DNA from: Beverwykella pulmonaria | Taxonomy: Eukaryota > Ascomycota > Dothideomycetes > Pleosporales > Melanommataceae | Length of the DNA stretch: 64,000 nt | Direction: 5' to 3' | Assembly: GCA_001599595.1 (NCBI GenBank) | Contig: BCHH01000001.1 | Location: 2,203,837-2,267,836 of the forward strand | Shown here: positions 61,847-64,000 of the stretch, piece by piece | How positions within the stretch are numbered: position 1 is the stretch's first letter | How the letters are laid out: each line of letters starts with the position of its first letter | Notes under the pieces: model-generated | Database searches by the model: none | What the model saw: the letters and a program-made list of their open reading frames with translations, nothing else | Told to the model about the DNA's origin: nothing | Translations under genes and position numbers: made by a program

Positions 61847-64000
61847 AGTGTCTTCATCTTGGGAATGACCAATCTCGATCGCTCGTCTTGAACTCTCTTA
61901 TCTCCTATCGTCATGAACATCACCGACAGTGTCAACAACATCTTAGACCTTGATAGATACCCATCTCTTTCCATCAGTATACATCTGCATATACAGTACG
62001 ACGTCCCGACGTCGTCACTGCGGTGACTTTCGTCATTGCTTGGTATGGCAGGTATGGAAACCTCGTAGCAACGGCGTTCGTCTGGCGTTTCTCGTTTGTC
62101 GACCTTCTCGATCCTAAATCAAGGTTACCAACCATCGGCAGTGAGTTTTTCAGTAATGTATAGTACAGTAGAGTGTTGTCATATCGATCAGGCGTCAAGG
62201 CAGGATGAACTGGAATAGCACCTACGTTATCGGTCGAAGGAAGCCGAGTTTTCATTTAGTAATCAACGGCCGGAAGGTTATACCTGTTGGAGAAGCCTCT
62301 GTTCATTCACTCCACCAATGAGAGCAAGACAAAATGACACCTATTCCGGTATCACTCGTCATTTTTGAAATGTGCTGGCTCATGGGTGGTGAAAGGTTCT
62401 GGTTGGGGGCGTTATAAGAATGAGCAATACATTTCCCTTTTTGACGGCCGAGAGATGACATATATCTTGTTCTGGTTCTTTCGACTCGCTAGTTTGCGTT
62501 CTTGCTTGTGCTTTTTCAATCTTCTGCGCTTGCGTTTCATGATATTGTAGTGTCTGCGTGGGTTTTCGGTAATTGATTGGTCTCCTTGGCAGCCTTGAAG
62601 GTGATGGCGGGGCTGGTGAATGGTGGTTGGTGGTCGAAGGTGGCCAGTGACGAAGGCGGGCAGACACTACGTGATGGTGGGGTGTCTGTCATTCGATAAG
62701 AGGTGGGAGGTGCAAACCTTATAAGCTTGTGTGCATCGGTTGGAGGGCAGCAGATCGATCGAAGCCATCTTTTGCAAGGGCATTATTTGGATAATGCATG
62801 CCTGCTTATGGCCTTCAGTTTAGGACTAAGAGACAACAAAATTTGGGATGAGATGCAGAATTCCATGAATATAACATTATGAGGGCGCGTACCTAGTTTT
62901 ACACCAACCCCTTAGTCCTTGCCGTTCCCCTCCCATGTCCGGACGGCTTTCGGTTTGCCGACACACGGGTGCTGCATGACCTTAGGTTTACCCATTTTGC
63001 TATTCCCCGGCGCCCGACCCATTTCTGGCACTGACAGCATTTGGTTGTTCAAACCGTCACTGGTTACCCAAGTGAATGGTAGATGAACGCCCACCATAGC
63101 AAACGCTGCCATTATCGGCAACGCTTTTTCTCTGAACTCCGCTACATCCACACTCGCCAAACATCTCCAAAGCAGCCCTCTGCCGCTACGAATTCCACTG
63201 ACTCGTTGTACATGTTCGGTTTGGGGGGGGGAACGCATATCTCCGGAACAGGATTATCGGCACATCATGCCCAAATCCAAAGCCAGAACATGCATACTAA
63301 GACCGTTATGCAGCAGGTTCCTGCCTCCAGCTTACGCGGCCAGGAGCAAGCCTTCCGTCAGCAGTCGTAAATGGAAGGATAGGCGCAGGACTTGGCAATT
63401 CACCGTTCAGCCTTTTCTGATCCGGTTAGTGCAAGTCTAGATCTAGCACTGACGTCTTATGACGGCAAAAACCCTTGTAGCATATCCATTAAGCTCGGCC
63501 GTGTTGCACCAATGCACCATGGGATCTACAGACTAAATCTCGAGACGAGGTATAGGTGTGGGAATCGACTTACGGGGACGGACGGCGGGTGCCCGCACTG
63601 AAGACCGTAGTGGGAGGGAGTAAACATGGACCGTGCCATCGGACTTTGCTGGGGGAATCTGCAACACTGCCCCAGCGTCACTGCTGCGTGACTGCAAAAC
63701 TTGCAACTTTTCCATTGCAACAGCAGTACGTCAGCGAGTGTTTTCACTGCCGTTGCGGCTTTAGATGCACAATGTACTGTTGAGTATCTGTCTGACTGCT
63801 CCTGCAGGCTGCAGACTGCAGAAATGCCGTTCCCTGTCCGCATTTAAGCTTTTCGAAGTCTCTGGCGCATGAGAGTTGGCGAAACGGTTCCAGAGCCGAG
63901 TTGTCACTGTGCGTCTTTCTAAGTACCCCATCTTTTCTCCTCGATTACTCCAGATTCAACCACTCCCATGTGCTCTCAGACCCAATCCACGCAGTGTTCT
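61847..64000. other. Right-hand 2.1 kb, no gene recognised
   Basis: Contains the 3' UTR of the Cmr1-like gene. Open frames of about 95-108 codons on the minus strand (62380-62667, 62912-63238) have no recognisable motif. A minus-strand stretch near 63050-63120 (MAAFAMVGVHLPFTWVTS) is hydrophobic and could be a membrane segment of a small protein, but no supported gene model could be made. Confidence 0.5.

Noticed and set aside
1..64000. tRNA genes
   Set aside because: Several GTTCGA-like strings were inspected (for example near 180, 4921, 5134 and 34230); all lie in coding exons or lack an A box and acceptor stem.

Overview
This is nuclear DNA of a filamentous ascomycete, most likely a Dothideomycete. 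The genes carry short introns (about 48-160 bp) with GT..AG borders, and the products are fungal: a PTH11-type receptor, a non-reducing polyketide synthase (PKS), a Cmr1-type regulator and an ASPM/Sha1 homologue. No tRNA, rRNA, CRISPR array or intact transposon was recognised. All exon borders below were read by eye from splice signals and reading frame; no alignment was run.

Layout. At 1-10.6 kb, three minus-strand genes serve cell cycle and chromosomes: APC2 (runs off the left edge), an F-box/LRR-like protein and SMC6 (12 exons). At 10.6-12.3 kb lies a stretch with split coding signal in several minus frames, possibly a decayed or unresolved gene. At 12.3-21 kb is an accessory or secretory set: a seven-helix PTH11/rhodopsin-like protein, a phytanoyl-CoA-dioxygenase-like enzyme, protein disulfide isomerase (two CGHC sites, HDEL tail) and a secreted GH32 fructosidase. 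At 23.7-33.1 kb are SWI1 (ARID plus a long poly-Q), a possible tiny gene, the Sha1/ASPM spindle protein and a fungal protein of unknown function. At 33.8-34.7 kb is prefoldin subunit 3, whose first intron appears to be GC-AG.

At 37.8-61.8 kb is a DHN-melanin locus. A PKS with SAT-KS-AT-PT-ACP-ACP-TE order is on the minus strand. A regulator with two C2H2 fingers and one Zn2Cys6 cluster, the Cmr1/Pig1 architecture, is on the plus strand. They are divergent and about 14 kb apart, with no recognisable gene between them. The usual partner reductase and dehydratase are not in the window. The PKS should make the polyketide precursor and the Cmr1-type factor should switch the pathway on. Prefoldin-3 beside the PKS recalls the gene set reported around Elsinoe fawcettii EfPKS1 (PRF1, TSF1), which supports a Dothideomycete origin.

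The last 2.1 kb holds nothing I can identify.
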